A DNA stretch of 64,000 bases from Papio anubis (Eukaryota > Chordata > Mammalia > Primates > Cercopithecidae): positions 82,034,147 through 82,098,146 of the forward strand of contig NC_044989.1 of assembly GCF_008728515.1 (NCBI RefSeq). Reading direction: 5' to 3'. The notes under the pieces are model-generated. The model was not told the DNA's origin, ran no database searches, and worked only from the letters and a program-made list of their open reading frames with translations. Positions 1 to 12,555 of this stretch are shown one piece after another. The translations under genes and the position numbers were made by a program. Numbering within the stretch: the stretch's first letter is position 1; each line of letters opens with the position of its first letter.

Positions 1-205
1 AACCAAGGAATTCGGACCGTGGCTCGAAGAGGGAAGAGGGCAGTAAATGGATTCTCCTCTACAACCTCTAGAGAGGAATCCAGTCCTGCATGCATCTTGA
101 TTTTTAGTTCAGTGAGACCTATTTCAGACTTCCAACCTCCAGAACTGTAAGTCATACTTAAACGTTGTTATTTGATGTAGCAGTGATTAATGGGGAGCTA
201 ATTCA
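1..205 (+). mobile_element. MLT1-like MaLR LTR, 3' part
   Basis: The left edge of the window matches the 3' half of a mammalian MaLR LTR of the MLT1 group: the 'ccaaggaatt' block, then 'ggattctcctctacaacc', then 'ttccaacctccagaactgtaag' in the usual order. The element is cut off by the window start, so its 5' part is not visible. It is heavily diverged, as expected for an ancient MaLR. The subfamily is not determined. Confidence 0.55.
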
Positions 206-263
206 GCTTATTTGGTTCATGAAAAATTCAGTTTAGGTGATTTGATGATGGGGTCGTCTCGAT

Positions 264-266
<3 letters not shown>

Positions 267-294
<28 letters not shown>
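267..294. repeat. A homopolymer run (about 26 bp)
   Basis: A nearly pure A run. No Alu, L1 or processed-gene body lies directly upstream, so it is not clearly the tail of a retroposed copy. The lysine-rich reading frame through it is an artefact of the run. Confidence 0.8.
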
Positions 295-2269
295 TTGGCA
301 GCTCAGCTCTCATTTGAAGTTTGTTGTGGCACTTACTCTGCTTGTCCTTGGACCCTCTTCTCACCCTTTCCCTGCTCTGCTCAGTGGGACAAGGTGGGTA
401 AACCTCAGGCTTAATTCCCCAGGTTACTGTGCTACCTGGTTTTCTGATGATGCAGTAGTTTACTACTTTGCTCCTGAGGTCAGGAGGAGAGGAGAAAATG
501 GAGCATCTCTGCCCAACACTTCCTGGCTCCACTGGTATCTCTGGAGGTGACTTGAGCTTTTTTCATGTTTCAGCTATAACTATGGGGTGATGCTTGGCAA
601 TTTGACAAACCTTTCGGCAGTCCCAGCTTGCACTAATGTCCGTGGACCTGGTTTCAGCCCTTGTTAGATGGCCTCAAGTTTTTAGCTATAGAAACACACA
701 CTCTCACCATTGTCTTTTAGTCCTTTCAGCTGTTGCTTACCATAGAGCAGCCTCATTGTCACCTGATAGTCTTCCTAGCTTATCACCTGTGTAACAAAGT
801 ATTTTGCTTACATTTCCTCTGTTTGGAATACCCAGGGAGCTTTTGTTTTCCTCACTGGAACTTGTAATGAGTAATAAGTTCCCCAACAGTATAAGCTTGT
901 TTAGATAAATTGAGATTTAATTCTAACGGCCACAGTTCTTGATGAGGAACATTGTTTTGGATGACTATCAGGAGTAGGAACCTTGAAGAGCGAATAAATC
1001 AGGGAACAGTGTCTGTGTAACAAGATTAAGGTGAGGTTGCTGCTGCTACTCATTATAGTGATAACAATATCAACAATGATGAAAGAGTCGAAGAAGTGGA
1101 AAACTGCTATTTTATCATTTTGAGCTGAGCCTTTATCAAAACAAGTTATACCTGGGTAGGCTATTTGCTACATAGGAGCTGTGACCCTTGTATAAGCTAC
1201 CTCACTGCTCTGTCTTGGTTGCTGCATCTGTAATGTGAGAATGATAGTAATATATATCTATTACTGATATCTATTACTAAGGGGACATATAGAAAAAGCT
1301 GATAATTTGGTACATGGAACCCTCACGTGTTGGCGGTAATTTTGAGCTCTTATATTTGAACTTAAGTATTAATAAGGAATTCTGCCTTTTTAAAATATGA
1401 ACACTCACTTTTTAATCTAAGTTCTCTAAAATTTATCTAGGATTCACCTTTTCACAGTTATTTTTACTCATATTTTGAATACGCTGTTCGCCTAGAATAA
1501 GGAACTCCAAATATTGCTTCTTCATAGTTCTTAGGTTGCCCTGTTCCATATGCCTGATGGATTTTACTTTGTAAATTCAGACCTGAAGCTGCTCATGCCA
1601 CCTGTCACCACATACTCTCAATACCAAGCTCTGTCTACCTGATTGGACTTTTTTCAATTATTTGCTGATGGGCTGCATCTACATCAGGAAAGCACTTGCC
1701 TCATTTAACCCTTCTGTGCCCAGCTATAGAAGACATAACAGGAGCCACTTTACATATTTGTGAGCACTCATGTGCTTGAGGACAACGATAATACTCCTCA
1801 TTTAGGATAAAAAGAGACACTTCTCCCAGACACTTAATACTACTGAACAAATTGTTGTTCCCCTTGTTCTATAAAACAATGACTAAAGCCATTTTCTGAA
1901 AATGAGTATTGTTAATCATTGCATCATTAACCTTTACAATGTCAACGTGTTCTCCATATCAAATTCAGTTAAATGACTGCCGGAGGTAACAGTTAAGGGA
2001 GCGTTTCACGTAGAGGAACATATTAATGCTTTATTTAGTTCTAAATGCACTGTGAAGGATTTAGGTGAGAGCTAGTATATGTTAAGAAAGCAAAGTACCA
2101 GAAAGAATAATTTCACAGCAAGAAAGTGGAAATCTGACAGAATATGTAGCCTGCCTTCTAATCTTTCACATTTATTCCCTAGTTTTCATTGCTTTTTATG
2201 TTACTTTCTTTCTTTCAATAGATAACACACACTATCTAAATTGCATACAAAGTATAGAAATAAAAGAAT

Positions 2270-2325
2270 GCCTTGTGTGTACATGGTGTGCATGGGTGTG
2301 TGAGTTTGTGTGTGTACATTCCGAA
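2270..2325. repeat. Imperfect GT-rich simple repeat
   Basis: An interrupted (GT)n-like stretch of alternating 'gtgtgt' blocks with 'acatg' interruptions. It looks like a decayed dinucleotide microsatellite and has no other recognisable role. Confidence 0.6.
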
Positions 2326-2428
2326 GCCCATTTGTGTGAGTGGCATCTCTTCCACTGTGGCTAGAAGCAATTTGTCTCCTCATGCCTTCCACTTGTGGGC
2401 AGGTGGCTCAGAATCTCATTTTATACCT

Positions 2429-2451
2429 TTTTTTTTTTTTTTTTTTTTTTT
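2429..2451. repeat. T homopolymer run
   Basis: A run of more than 20 T residues with no Alu or L1 body attached on either side. Confidence 0.75.
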
Positions 2452-4861
2452 AGCTGTTCCAATGCTCCACTGGTTCAGATCTCATCAGAATTTGTGACTT
2501 AAATTTAAGAAAGTCTTCTATAAGAACAAGTTGTTTCTTAGATTAGCTCTTTACATTTAAATTTTATCAGAAGATTTTGAAGTAACTTTTGTACATTTTA
2601 ATTTTACCAAAAGGGTCCAGGTTGAAAATCAAAATTGTGTTTACTAAATATCTAGTGTGTGGCTCGCTTCCTATCAGGGTAGGGGCAGAATATTAGAAAT
2701 CAGTCAAATATGTTAAACTTGCTCTGAAAGTGGAGAAATAATTTCTAGATTGGCAAACCAGCCACATTCAGAGAAGGCAACTACTGAATAATTTGGTAAT
2801 GGTGAGTTAAGACATACAAAGCAGTGTAAGTTGTTGGTCTTCTAGAGTGTTCTCAACATGTCTTCAAAGGAGATTCTCAAATTGATGTAACAAGATTATG
2901 GACACCCATGGGCTTTCCTCTCCCTCAAGAAAAATATATAAAGAACAAAGAACAGATGTTATCTTTTACAACAGTTCTTTGACACTTGGTATGTCTAATC
3001 CCTCACTGAGAATCTCGGCTCCAACACCTGATAAACACTGAAACATTGAAGATTGGGATCTGTGAGTGAGGCTTCTGAGATTTGCTATATCAGGAGTAAA
3101 TCGTCAAAGACTTTCACTTTGTGAATACCATCAATCAACTCCAATTTCTCCTGCCATATCCCCATCATTGATGTTAGGTTGCTTCTATGCACTGCCAGAT
3201 CAGCCAGTCAGATTCATCAAGTGAGTAAAAATGTCTGTCAAACCAATCATTCCAGGCCATTTAGACAAGACAACTTACTAAATTAATATTTCACTCTTCA
3301 AAACACTGCACAGGTGTCATAAAGACAAAAGCTTTTACCCCTTGGTTTGAATATCTTTTTATGTAAAACTACTTCCAGCCACATGCGTGTGTGGACAATT
3401 TGTCTTCAGTTAATTTCACTTCGTATTTTGTTCCCTATGGCTTTCTGTGGGGACACTTGGACCTCCTTTATGTACTTTAAAATCCAATCTCAAAATTAAT
3501 CATCCTTATGATAAACAGTTATATCCCACTGCTCAAAATGTATACTAATGTACACGCAACTGAAAATTGAGTATGGCTTCTGTATGACATATACCAATAA
3601 ATGCCTTAATTTTAACATTATGTCTCAGATATCAGACAAGGAGAGGTATTTTGAGGACTGAAGAGTCTGTCTGGTGGTTCCGAAATCACTCTGTGAAGAA
3701 AGCAGCCAATCTCACCTACCTTGAAAACCTTCCATGCTAGTGGTTTATGTGATCTGGTTTATCATTCAGGGCATTCCCTCATTTGAACTTTAAGCATTGA
3801 ATGCAGTGCTTTAAACTTAGGACTGTAAGTGCGCCTGTGGTGAAGGAAAACAAAGTATTGGAAGAATTATGTGATTGTCAATATCTGACTATCTAGTGAC
3901 TAAGCTGGGGCTGGAATTTAGACATTGTGGCCTCTAGCACAGATTTGTTTTAATTATTTTGAACTTTCTGTATCACTTTGGAAATAGATTGGAACATAAA
4001 GGCATAGTTATATCATCAAGTTTAGGTAAGGTGCTCATACATCTGTTTGCTGGGAAGAGTCCACTTCATGTCATCGTCTAGTGTTATTATCTCCACCTTT
4101 CACTCACAGATGTGTCAGAGTTTGGCTGTTAAATAATTGCCTTCAAGTTTTTTTTAAAGATTTTTCTTTGAGAACGAGATCTTAGTTCTTTAAAATAATT
4201 CTATTTTATTTTCACCAAACTTTTATCAAGTGCAAAACCTAGCTTTACTTTTATTTATGACCTAAGGTTTCTTTACAAATCTTGAATGTTAAACTTTTCG
4301 TCTTGGGCTTGGAGTGTACAGTTGTGACAAACTGAAAACTATGCCTGGACATGACCCTGCCTCTATTTTGACTTGTGAGTTCTGACATTCTCTGCCTGTC
4401 TTTTCTGGCTCTAAAACTCCTCCATCTCAGAGTTTAGTTTACCATGGCACTGATAGTTGGAAACATCCTTTCCCTATCATGATGCAAGTTAGCATGCTGT
4501 TTTATTTTCCTAACTCTTAAATGACTGTTAGAGAATTTCAGAGGATTAAAGAATTTATCACTTTTATAGGTATGGCCTCAATTCTAAGGCTTCATGATTC
4601 CGCTTGTTATGAGCGATAGTCTAGTCCATGAGACTGACATTTCCAATAAATTTCTACATGCAGCAGCTGAGGGGTTTGAATGTGTAAATATTAGTGATCA
4701 AAATGCTGTCAGAGCTTTCCAGTTGGACTCCATCAGTTCATTTGGCAATTAGAAAAGGAAAAATAAATAAACCAAGGGCTCTCCCCAATTGTACTCTCAT
4801 CGGTACATCAGTACACACATCATACCTTCTTGCCATCTTTTCAATGATCTGGAGGATGCCT

Positions 4862-4865
<4 letters not shown>

Positions 4866-4896
<31 letters not shown>

Positions 4897-5182
4897 CTTT
4901 TGAGACAGTCTTGCTGTGTCATCCAGGCTTGAGTGCAGTTGTGTGATCTTGGCTCATTGCAACCTCTGCTTCCCGAGTTCAAATAGTTCTCGTGCCTCAG
5001 ACTCTTGAGTAGTTGGGATTACAGGTGCGTGCCACCATGCCCGGCTAATTTTTGTATTCTTTTAGTAGAGACGGGGTCACCATGTTGGCCAGGCTGGTCT
5101 TGAACTCCTGGCCTCATGTGATCCTCCCACTTTGGCCTCCCAAAGTGCTGGAATTATAGGCATGAGCCACCACACCTGGCCA
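4866..5182 (-). mobile_element. Alu element, full length
   Basis: A complete Alu in reverse orientation: a T run of about 30 (complement of the A tail), then 'gagacagtcttgctgtgtc', the right and left monomers, ending in 'gagccaccacacctggcc'. It is bounded by an excellent 16-bp target-site duplication, tggaggatgccttctt, at 4850-4865 and 5183-5198, so both edges are exact. Divergence and CpG decay suggest an AluS-age copy. Confidence 0.95.
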
Positions 5183-5264
5183 TGGAGGATGCCTTCTTGA
5201 TAAATTTCAAGATAAGCTGGAAACTAACAAAATAAATAAATGTGTGGTATCTGAAGCCCTACTA

Positions 5265-5470
5265 TTTAAGCCCAAACTGCATTTCCAATATTAACTGTGT
5301 AATCTTCAATACATTGCTGAATGTCCCTATGTCTGTTTCCCCATTTGTAAAATAGAGATTGTTATTATAATCTGTGTCAAAGTTATTGTGAAGATTGAAT
5401 GAATTACAATATGTAAAGCACAAAGTATATACTTGCCTATTAATATTTCAGCCTGGAAAAATTCACTTGG
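5265..5470 (+). mobile_element. MIR SINE remnant
   Basis: The order of short blocks matches the MIR core and 3' region: 'ctgtgtaatcttcaatac', 'gtttccccatttgtaaaat', 'gttattgtgaagattgaatg', 'atatgtaaagcac'. Length and divergence fit an ancient MIR. Edges are approximate. Confidence 0.7.
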
Positions 5471-7634
5471 TTAGTAGTAGCTAACATTCAATGAGTACTC
5501 ATCAAATGGTATCTTTGCTTTCAAGCCAAGTTTAATATGTGCCCAAGTTTAATACATGCCCAAGGTTAAAGTAGCATAAGTTCTGGTTTTTGAAATCATG
5601 ATTCTCTCTGCTTTTAACAGTTACATGTTCTTTCTGCTTGTAGAGAAATGGACATAGCAAAAGAAAGAGTCAAAGGAGAAAAAGCTAAGTTTATATTGTA
5701 GAAAAGATGACCACTATTTGATGACCCTCTCTTATTAGAGACACTAAGAAGACTGAGCAGGCTTGTATGAGTCTAGAGATTAAAACAGGAGGAAAGATTG
5801 TTACCCAAAAACAATTCACCAAAGTTGTAAGAATGTTAGGAACCAAGAGGAGAATGAGAGGTCTCTGAAAGCTGTAGGACACAGCCCAGGAATAAAAACG
5901 TATGAGCTTGATACTTCTAACCTCAATTTCTGGTGCATTTGCAGGTTGCAGGTCAACTCACATGTCTCTGAACAGTTAGAAATGAAGTTTTTTAGGATGG
6001 GCAATCTCATTTAGGGAACTGCTGATGCCCTTTACTAAGAAGACTACTGGAATAGACTTTGAGACTGATAACCCCACATCAATATATAATATCTTGAAAA
6101 AAGAAATGAAGGATACACTCGCTGATTCTTTTGTCTATTTCCTGCTTTGAAGTCTCTTGTGAATATAGACATGTAATAAAACATAATTGGATGCATTTAT
6201 AAAAAGAAAGTATGTGAATAACTCTGTTAACATACATAAACAGAAGAAAGGCCAATGTAAATGTTAGATCATGTTGGATTTTGGGTTAATGAACCATTTA
6301 TGACTACAATTGTCAAAATGCAATATGGAATACTGCCTGTCTGTAACAACAGCATAGATGGCTAATAGAAGCCTTTCTTATAGAAATTCGTATTGAATCA
6401 CACCCTAATGGCTTAGAGGGACAGATCAGCAGAAAGAAATCCCTTCTGGAAAAGGGAAAGGCCATCCTATTCATGGCACAGATGGCACAGAGTAGCAGAT
6501 AGAAAAATATTTACAGGAACAAAGACTGGAGAAGACCTGGAAAATCCTTGATTTAGGTTTGTGAGTAGCAGAAACACTTTGCAGCTAATATCTGCATGAG
6601 CTCCACCAAAATAGTATCTAAAGCTAGCAGACCTTCACTCAAACTAGTTCAAATAGAAGTAGTATTGCAAACATACAGGAATTCTGTGGTGCACAGTGAT
6701 GTAAGTAAAGACACAAGACATAGAAAATAAGGAATCATTGGGCAACTATTCTCCATGCTTCGAGGCACAGAGACATTTTAAATATTTGTTCACTTCTTCT
6801 TTCAGCCTGGTTTCCTCTTTTGCCTCTGGGACTCTCAGCTTGAATATATATATTAAATTTCTATAATGCCCATTTGGGACTTATCTCTAATGAACTTGGA
6901 ATTTAGCTCCCAGAACTAACAAATTAATTCAAATTGTTTAGGGTTTCATATCTAAATTCCCTGGAAAGTAGATTAGAACATTTTTATTTTTTCTTATTTT
7001 CTAACTCTAAATTGGTTTTCCCAAGGTCAGTTAATACCTGGTCTGATCAACTGTAAATCAACCCTTTGGTTATACTGTACCAAGCACACCCAATATACAT
7101 AGGATATGTTGATCCATGAAATTCCAAAGAAAGGGAATGTGAACTGTGTGAGTAGGCTAACTTAGATCCTTTACTTACTGAAGTCAATGACCTCTTCTCA
7201 TTCTTCTCAAGTTCTCCATTAAATTAGTATAACCAATTCCCTTTTCTTTCTAAGGTATATTAAAATATTCCATAAATTTTCATTTCATGCATTTTCCTAG
7301 CTCTCTTCCAGGCCTTGCTTTCTGGGATTTCAACTTATTCCCCCTCAGGAAGAGCAATATCATTGTCAGTTTTAATGGCTACCTCTCGAAGGGTGATTCT
7401 TGCTTCTCTACTCCCACTCCTAATGCTCCTAAAATTCAAGCCAACTGTCTATTTATCCACTGTCAAATACCTTTGAGCATGTTCTCCTGAATGTTTATCA
7501 GTCAATTCAACCTGTCAAAATGTAACTATGTTATTCCAACTTGTTTGTATTTCGTATTGAATGCGGAATACAGGTGAGGATCTTAAATTCCTGAATCTTA
7601 AACACTTCCCAAATATATTGTAAATCTCGTTGAT
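5471..7634. other. Unassigned non-coding sequence
   Basis: No gene or classifiable repeat recognised, apart from a small imperfect tandem duplication at 5526-5559. All reading frames are short and show no conserved domain character. Confidence 0.5.
5526..5559. repeat. Two-copy 17-bp tandem duplication
   Basis: Two adjacent 17-bp units, ccaagtttaatatgtgc and ccaagtttaatacatgc, differ at two positions. This is a small local slippage or duplication product. Confidence 0.7.
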
Positions 7635-7835
7635 GGGCAGTAGAGCATCACAGTTATTAAACACTTAGATGTCTAGAGCCAAACTTTCCTGCTGCTAATC
7701 TCAACTCTTCCACTTTTTGGATTTTCTTAGGAAGAACATAACTCTTCAGTGTCTGAATGTTCTCCTCAGTAAAATATGAATAATTATAGGAACTACTTTA
7801 TAGACTTAGTGTCAGGATTGGCTAGCATGCAACAT
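7635..7835 (+). mobile_element. MIR SINE remnant
   Basis: A diverged match to MIR in forward orientation: the 'gcagtagagcatcacagtta' start-like block, 'ctagagccaaactttcctg', 'caactcttccactt', then 'aaaatatgaataattatagg' and the short T-rich link expected in the core. Edges are approximate. Confidence 0.6.
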
Positions 7836-9602
7836 GATCTGCTAACCTTCCTATTTCTATTGTAATGAATTTGTTTCTATAGGTTTGGTAAATGGGAAAG
7901 TGTATTGTATGTAATTTTTTCAATCCTTTTATATTTTATATTAATATATAACAGCTCATTGTAAAGTACACTAGCACAACTGACCACAGCAAGTTGTACA
8001 AAAACTCGAGTAAACAAAAACTCACCCAACCCTTCCTCTTAGATCAATTTGGCCATTGACTTTGTCTTAGTTCTCAATTCTTCCCAAACTCTGTACATTT
8101 TGCTTTTCATAATTCAGATTCAACCCTACTTTTCAACCTCTTTCATCAGCTACATTCAGCACTTTTTTAAAAGACAAAATTCTGTGTTACTATGGTAGTT
8201 TTTGTTAGGAACTTAATATTTTTTTTTTTCAGTACTACTTGGGTATTTGAAGATTGTTACAATTTTTGTTATACTGTTTACAAAGTTTCAAAGGTTAAGT
8301 GATCCATTCCAGCTGCATTTTCTCCCTTAGTCTCTGTTGTATTTTGCACATGATTTTGAGGAATGCAAACACCTGTACATATAAAGTCTTTGGAATAGGA
8401 CGTGGCCCACTGAGTGTATTTTAGGAAATTTCTACTTTGTCAATAGCTAGAATTTGCATCCTAAAATTTTCTTATTAAACAATGGGATGGGCTGTATTTT
8501 TCCTAAAGAGACTCTTTACCTAGATTATCAGCAGGGCAACCCTTCTTGCTTCTTAGCTTTTAAAAGATGTTGACAAACTAATGGTGAAAGGAAATGATAA
8601 AGGCAAAAATAAACTCAGTGGTATTGAAAGGATTTTTCCTAAAGATTAGCGCTGAATCACCTATTCCATGACTCTTCTACTTAGACACCAGTTCCCTATC
8701 CCAACTCCTGATATACAGTTCTTTTATCTTTTTAGGAATTGAGGGGAGTCTACTAACCTTAATATACCATTTGTATGAAAGAAAGAAAGAAATGATCAAA
8801 CAGTAAATGTATTAAATACAGCCAAGAGAGCACATGCAGCAAACTAGTATTATTTGTGACATCTTCATTCCTCCTCCTGGAAGCTTCAAATCAGCAACAT
8901 TATCTTTGGAATACCCACTTACCCCACTGCCATATTAGATTTTCTTTCCTACCAGGGACATATAGACATAATGACAAAGGGAAAATTTAAATCCCTCCAA
9001 TGATTCCAGTGAGAGGTTTGAACATTCTTCATCTTCTAAATTCAAGGACTCTCCCAAAACGCTTTCTGATTTATGGTTTCTGCTCTGCAGTCTGCACTTA
9101 ACTGAATCAAGATTGTTCTCAGTATTTGGATACTCTTTGTTGAGAAACCCTACTAGAGATAAGTACCTCTAATCAATATTTTGCATAAATCTCCTCCCTC
9201 TCCCATATTTTCTACATCAGCAAATGACATCTCATAATTTCAGGAACTCAACCTCAAAATGTCTTTATCTTCACTCCTTGCCTCTCTCTGTCCCCCATCT
9301 CCAGTCAGTTGGTAAATCTATAGTTTCATTTCTGCAAAATTGCATAAATTATCCCATTTTCCCCAAGTCATTTGATACTGAGTGCATACAAAATTCAGTC
9401 ACTTCTCATCTAAAATGGTGCTTTGCTTTAAATCATCCCTTCTTGCTGGCTCTCAAGAATCAATTTTCAGTTCCTTTCCTAGAATCCTAATGATGATTAG
9501 AGTTATATTTCAAAGCACTTATATAATCAATATATTCCTTTTATTAAAATGCACATATAGGATAAAAAATTCTAAATCATGGGTATGGATTTCAAGGCTT
9601 TG
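7836..9602. other. Unassigned non-coding sequence
   Basis: AT-rich sequence without a supportable feature. Reading frames at 9224-9490 and 9382-9729 overlap each other. The second runs into an LTR, and neither resembles a known protein. Confidence 0.45.
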
Positions 9603-10000
9603 TGTATTAGGGTTCTCCAATGAAACAGAACTAGTAGGAGATGTGTGTGTACGTGTGAGAGATTATGAGAAACAGGGTTTGAGGGAGATTGGGGGAGAGA
9701 GGTTTATCATAAGGAATTGGCTCATGTGATTATGCAAGCTGGGAAGTCAGAATCTTCAGTGTGGGCCAGTGGGCTTGAAATATAAGCCAACCTATGGTAC
9801 AGCTCCAGTCTTTTTTGCTCTGGTGTCAGTTTTGCTCTAGAGGTCGGTCTTTTTGTTCTATTCATTACTTTAACTGATTGGATGAGGTTCACTGACTCAC
9901 ATTATGAAGGACAATCTTTTCTACCCAAAGTTCACAGGTTTAAATGTTAATTCCATCAATAAAATACCCCCCTAGTTGACACCTAAAACTAACCATCACA
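9603..10000 (-). mobile_element. ERVL-type LTR (MLT2-like), solo
   Basis: A complete reverse-oriented LTR beginning 'tgtattagggttctccaatg' and ending 'aaccatcaca', which gives the expected TG...CA edges. Internal blocks such as 'aaggaattggctcatgtgat', 'ttttgttctattcattac' and 'ttgattggatgag'-like text follow the order I know for MLT2-group ERVL LTRs. No internal viral sequence flanks it, so it is a solo LTR. No clear 5-bp duplication survives. The subfamily name is from memory. Confidence 0.65.
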
Positions 10001-10109
10001 CATCCTGACACTTAAAAGTGAGCACTCAGTCATCCTATGCCCTACATTGACTGCAATTTACTCTGTACTCGAGGTACACTAAATGCTTTCTTTTTCCTCT
10101 TTTAATTTT

Positions 10110-10195
10110 GACACATATTTGTTAAGCACCTACTTTATTCTAAACACTGAACACAATATGAGACAAGATACAACCTTTATTCTCTTACCTCTGTT
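10110..10195 (+). mobile_element. Possible L2 3' fragment
   Basis: A short stretch, 'ttgttaagcacctactttat' followed by 'ctaaacactgaac', resembles the conserved L2 3' region. It is too short and diverged for certainty. Confidence 0.35.
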
Positions 10196-12385
10196 CATAC
10201 TTTCCTTTCCTTGGAATTTCTCCCACTTCTCTACCCAAGATCAATGCTAGGAAGTAAAATTATGCTCGGCTATGGAATGTGCCCACTTCTTTCTTTAAAT
10301 CTTTAAAAATCATTACCATATTTATAATGCCTCTGTTTTGCAATTGCATATTGATGCTATATATTGTTGCACAAATTAAGTCTTGCATTTTTTGTTATAT
10401 ATGTGTGAATACATACGCTTGTATTTAAGTTTTTTTTTTTTTTTTTCCTATCCCATCATGAATAGCTGAGGGAAGAAAGTTTATACCCCACAGTAACCAA
10501 CCCAGCCCTTAGTATATGGGAAATGTTGAAATGATACAAATAAATATAATACTAGAGAAGAGAGCCTTTGTAGCATTGCTTCTGCCTTATTAAGAAAATC
10601 TATAAATTCAGGGCTTTTGCACCCATGAGGAACAAATAGTTCATGCACTAGAACAGAGGGGTGATATTATGCTGTTTGCACAATTTTGTTTCATTAAGTC
10701 TATGACCCTTAAATTGCAACTCCAGCCACCTCAACACAGGGAAGATTATATGCCATTTGTTTTTCAAAGGATTTTTTCTGAGTGTCGTGCTTAAGAGGAA
10801 ACAATATTCCCATTTGTTGGTCAAATTTCCTTATTACATGGTACAAAGATTTCATTGCCTCCTTTTGTGACCATTCATCTCTTTATATTTTCTATATCAT
10901 GCATTCTTTTTCTGTTTTGGGTAGGGGATGATTAATAAAGCTGAGAATAAAACTGAATGAGGAAGCCTTATTCAGGTAATTTTTCTCTCTTCCCCAGTCA
11001 AGTTCTTAGATTACATAATTTTATGGGATTGTAGATATTTTCTAAATTTCACTAATTTTCAGAACTGGATGCATTATAATGTTTTGAGAAGTCGATAAGC
11101 TCAATACCTACATATTTTTGTACCTACATATTGTTTAATAGTACCTTATGTTTCTACAGCTTAACACCTGTCCCTGATCTGCTGCATTCTCTTGGCATTT
11201 GAGAACCACTGAAACAGTTAAGTTCCTTAGCTTTCAAATGAGGAGACCACTGAGTCAGTCAACCAGTGTTAATAGCTGCATTTGAACTCAGCTCTCCTGA
11301 TGGCTGGTATGAGTGTCTGCTCATTAACATTGCCTCTTCTAATAAATAGATGCCTTATTTTATTAACCTGACTAATAAAGAGGCAAACTTATTGAACCTC
11401 ACCTTGGCAAAAGCCATGGGTTCTGAGATCCAAATATTTCACAGGAACCACCTGTGTTTGCATTTTCCTGGGCAAACCATTAGCATGATGAAAATGCAGT
11501 TTCTGTAGAGGGAACAGAGTGATCAATTTAAAATAAAGCCAGAAGAACTGGCCTCCATATACACGGTGTTATAATCAGCTCAATTAGGAGATAAGCCAGG
11601 ATGTGTAGCATCTCATCTTTGTGCAAATACTCAAAAAGCAGCAGGAGGAAGGAAATAGTGTCACAGTCTGGAGGGACCAATAGAGCCAATAAAATTTAAC
11701 TGACACCAAAGCCACACATCACGTATAATTCACTAATGGACTGGCACACTGAGCACCTTGAAGATAAAATTAGGAACCAAATCCCCTTGCATTCAAAAGG
11801 TACAAAGAACTGGTGGAGTTAATAGGTTTTATGGAAGCATTTGCTGGTACTTTGCTCTGACTGAATATAAAGGCTAACCCTGTACTTGCAGAATAATGAA
11901 GCACAAGCCAAGACAGGGATGATAATGTCTATGAATGGCAATAACTTTATCAGCTAAGAAGAGATTTTCTAGAGCTACTTGATCCAGCAAGATGATTTAG
12001 CTAAAGGTGCACATATTTTCTGTTATGAAGGCCTCCTGATATCAATGAAGAGAGTAAGATAGGAAGGAGATAAATGTGCAGATGAACAATAAGATATCAA
12101 GTTAAGTGTTATAGCCAGGAATATATTAATAATGACCAAAGGAATATTGTGTCTATTCAATGAATAAATCAGGTTATTGTTGTTATCCTTTGGATATTCC
12201 CAGGGTCTAATTTACTTTTTAAAGATGGCACAGCATTTTTTTTTTTTTTTTTGGTCTTTTGACTTATGGGGCAACAATGGAATACAGATTATGCCCTTTG
12301 TGCAAGTTATCTAGCCTTCTTCCCCTAGGCTCAGGATTTCTAATTAGAGAACATTAGACTTGAAAGAGACCTGAGTAATCTAAAG
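10196..12385. other. Mostly unassigned; weak MIR-like patch near 11200
   Basis: No gene found. A reverse-oriented MIR-like patch may lie at about 11200-11330 ('tcaaatgaggagaccactga', 'tgcatttgaactcagctctc'). T runs occur at 10431-10446 and 12237-12252. The rest is unclassified. Confidence 0.4.
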
Positions 12386-12555
12386 ATGTGGTTCCCAAGT
12401 GCTGTAATATGTAGCAGGGCTGATAGGGAAGCTTCATATTCAGCTAGGGAATTGAGAACAACAGAAACCCAGGACCATTTAATAGAATTATTGATTCAGT
12501 CGGATTGAGACTGGTCTGGAAATCTGAATCTCTTCAGGTGATTCAGATATATGGC
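12386..12555 (+). mobile_element. MER5-like hAT DNA transposon remnant
   Basis: A diverged match to a short Charlie/MER5-type nonautonomous element: 'gtggttcccaagtgctgtaa' near the start and 'gaaatctgaatctcttcagg' then 'tgattcagatat' near the end, in the expected order and spacing. The terminal inverted repeats are decayed. Confidence 0.4.

Larger units (their letters stand above)
551..4849. other. Unassigned non-coding sequence
   Basis: No gene, RNA or confidently classifiable repeat is recognised. The only structured pieces are a GT-rich stretch near 2270-2325 and a T run at 2429-2451. Reading frames are short and have no recognisable protein character. Old, highly diverged repeats may be hidden here. 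Confidence 0.5.

Noticed and set aside
267..294. A run as the tail of a processed pseudogene
   Set aside because: No recognisable mRNA-like body precedes it and no flanking target duplication was found.
212..550. Overlapping open frames on both strands around an A run
   Set aside because: The frames include a lysine or phenylalanine run made by the homopolymer and share no recognisable domain. No splice or promoter context supports an exon.
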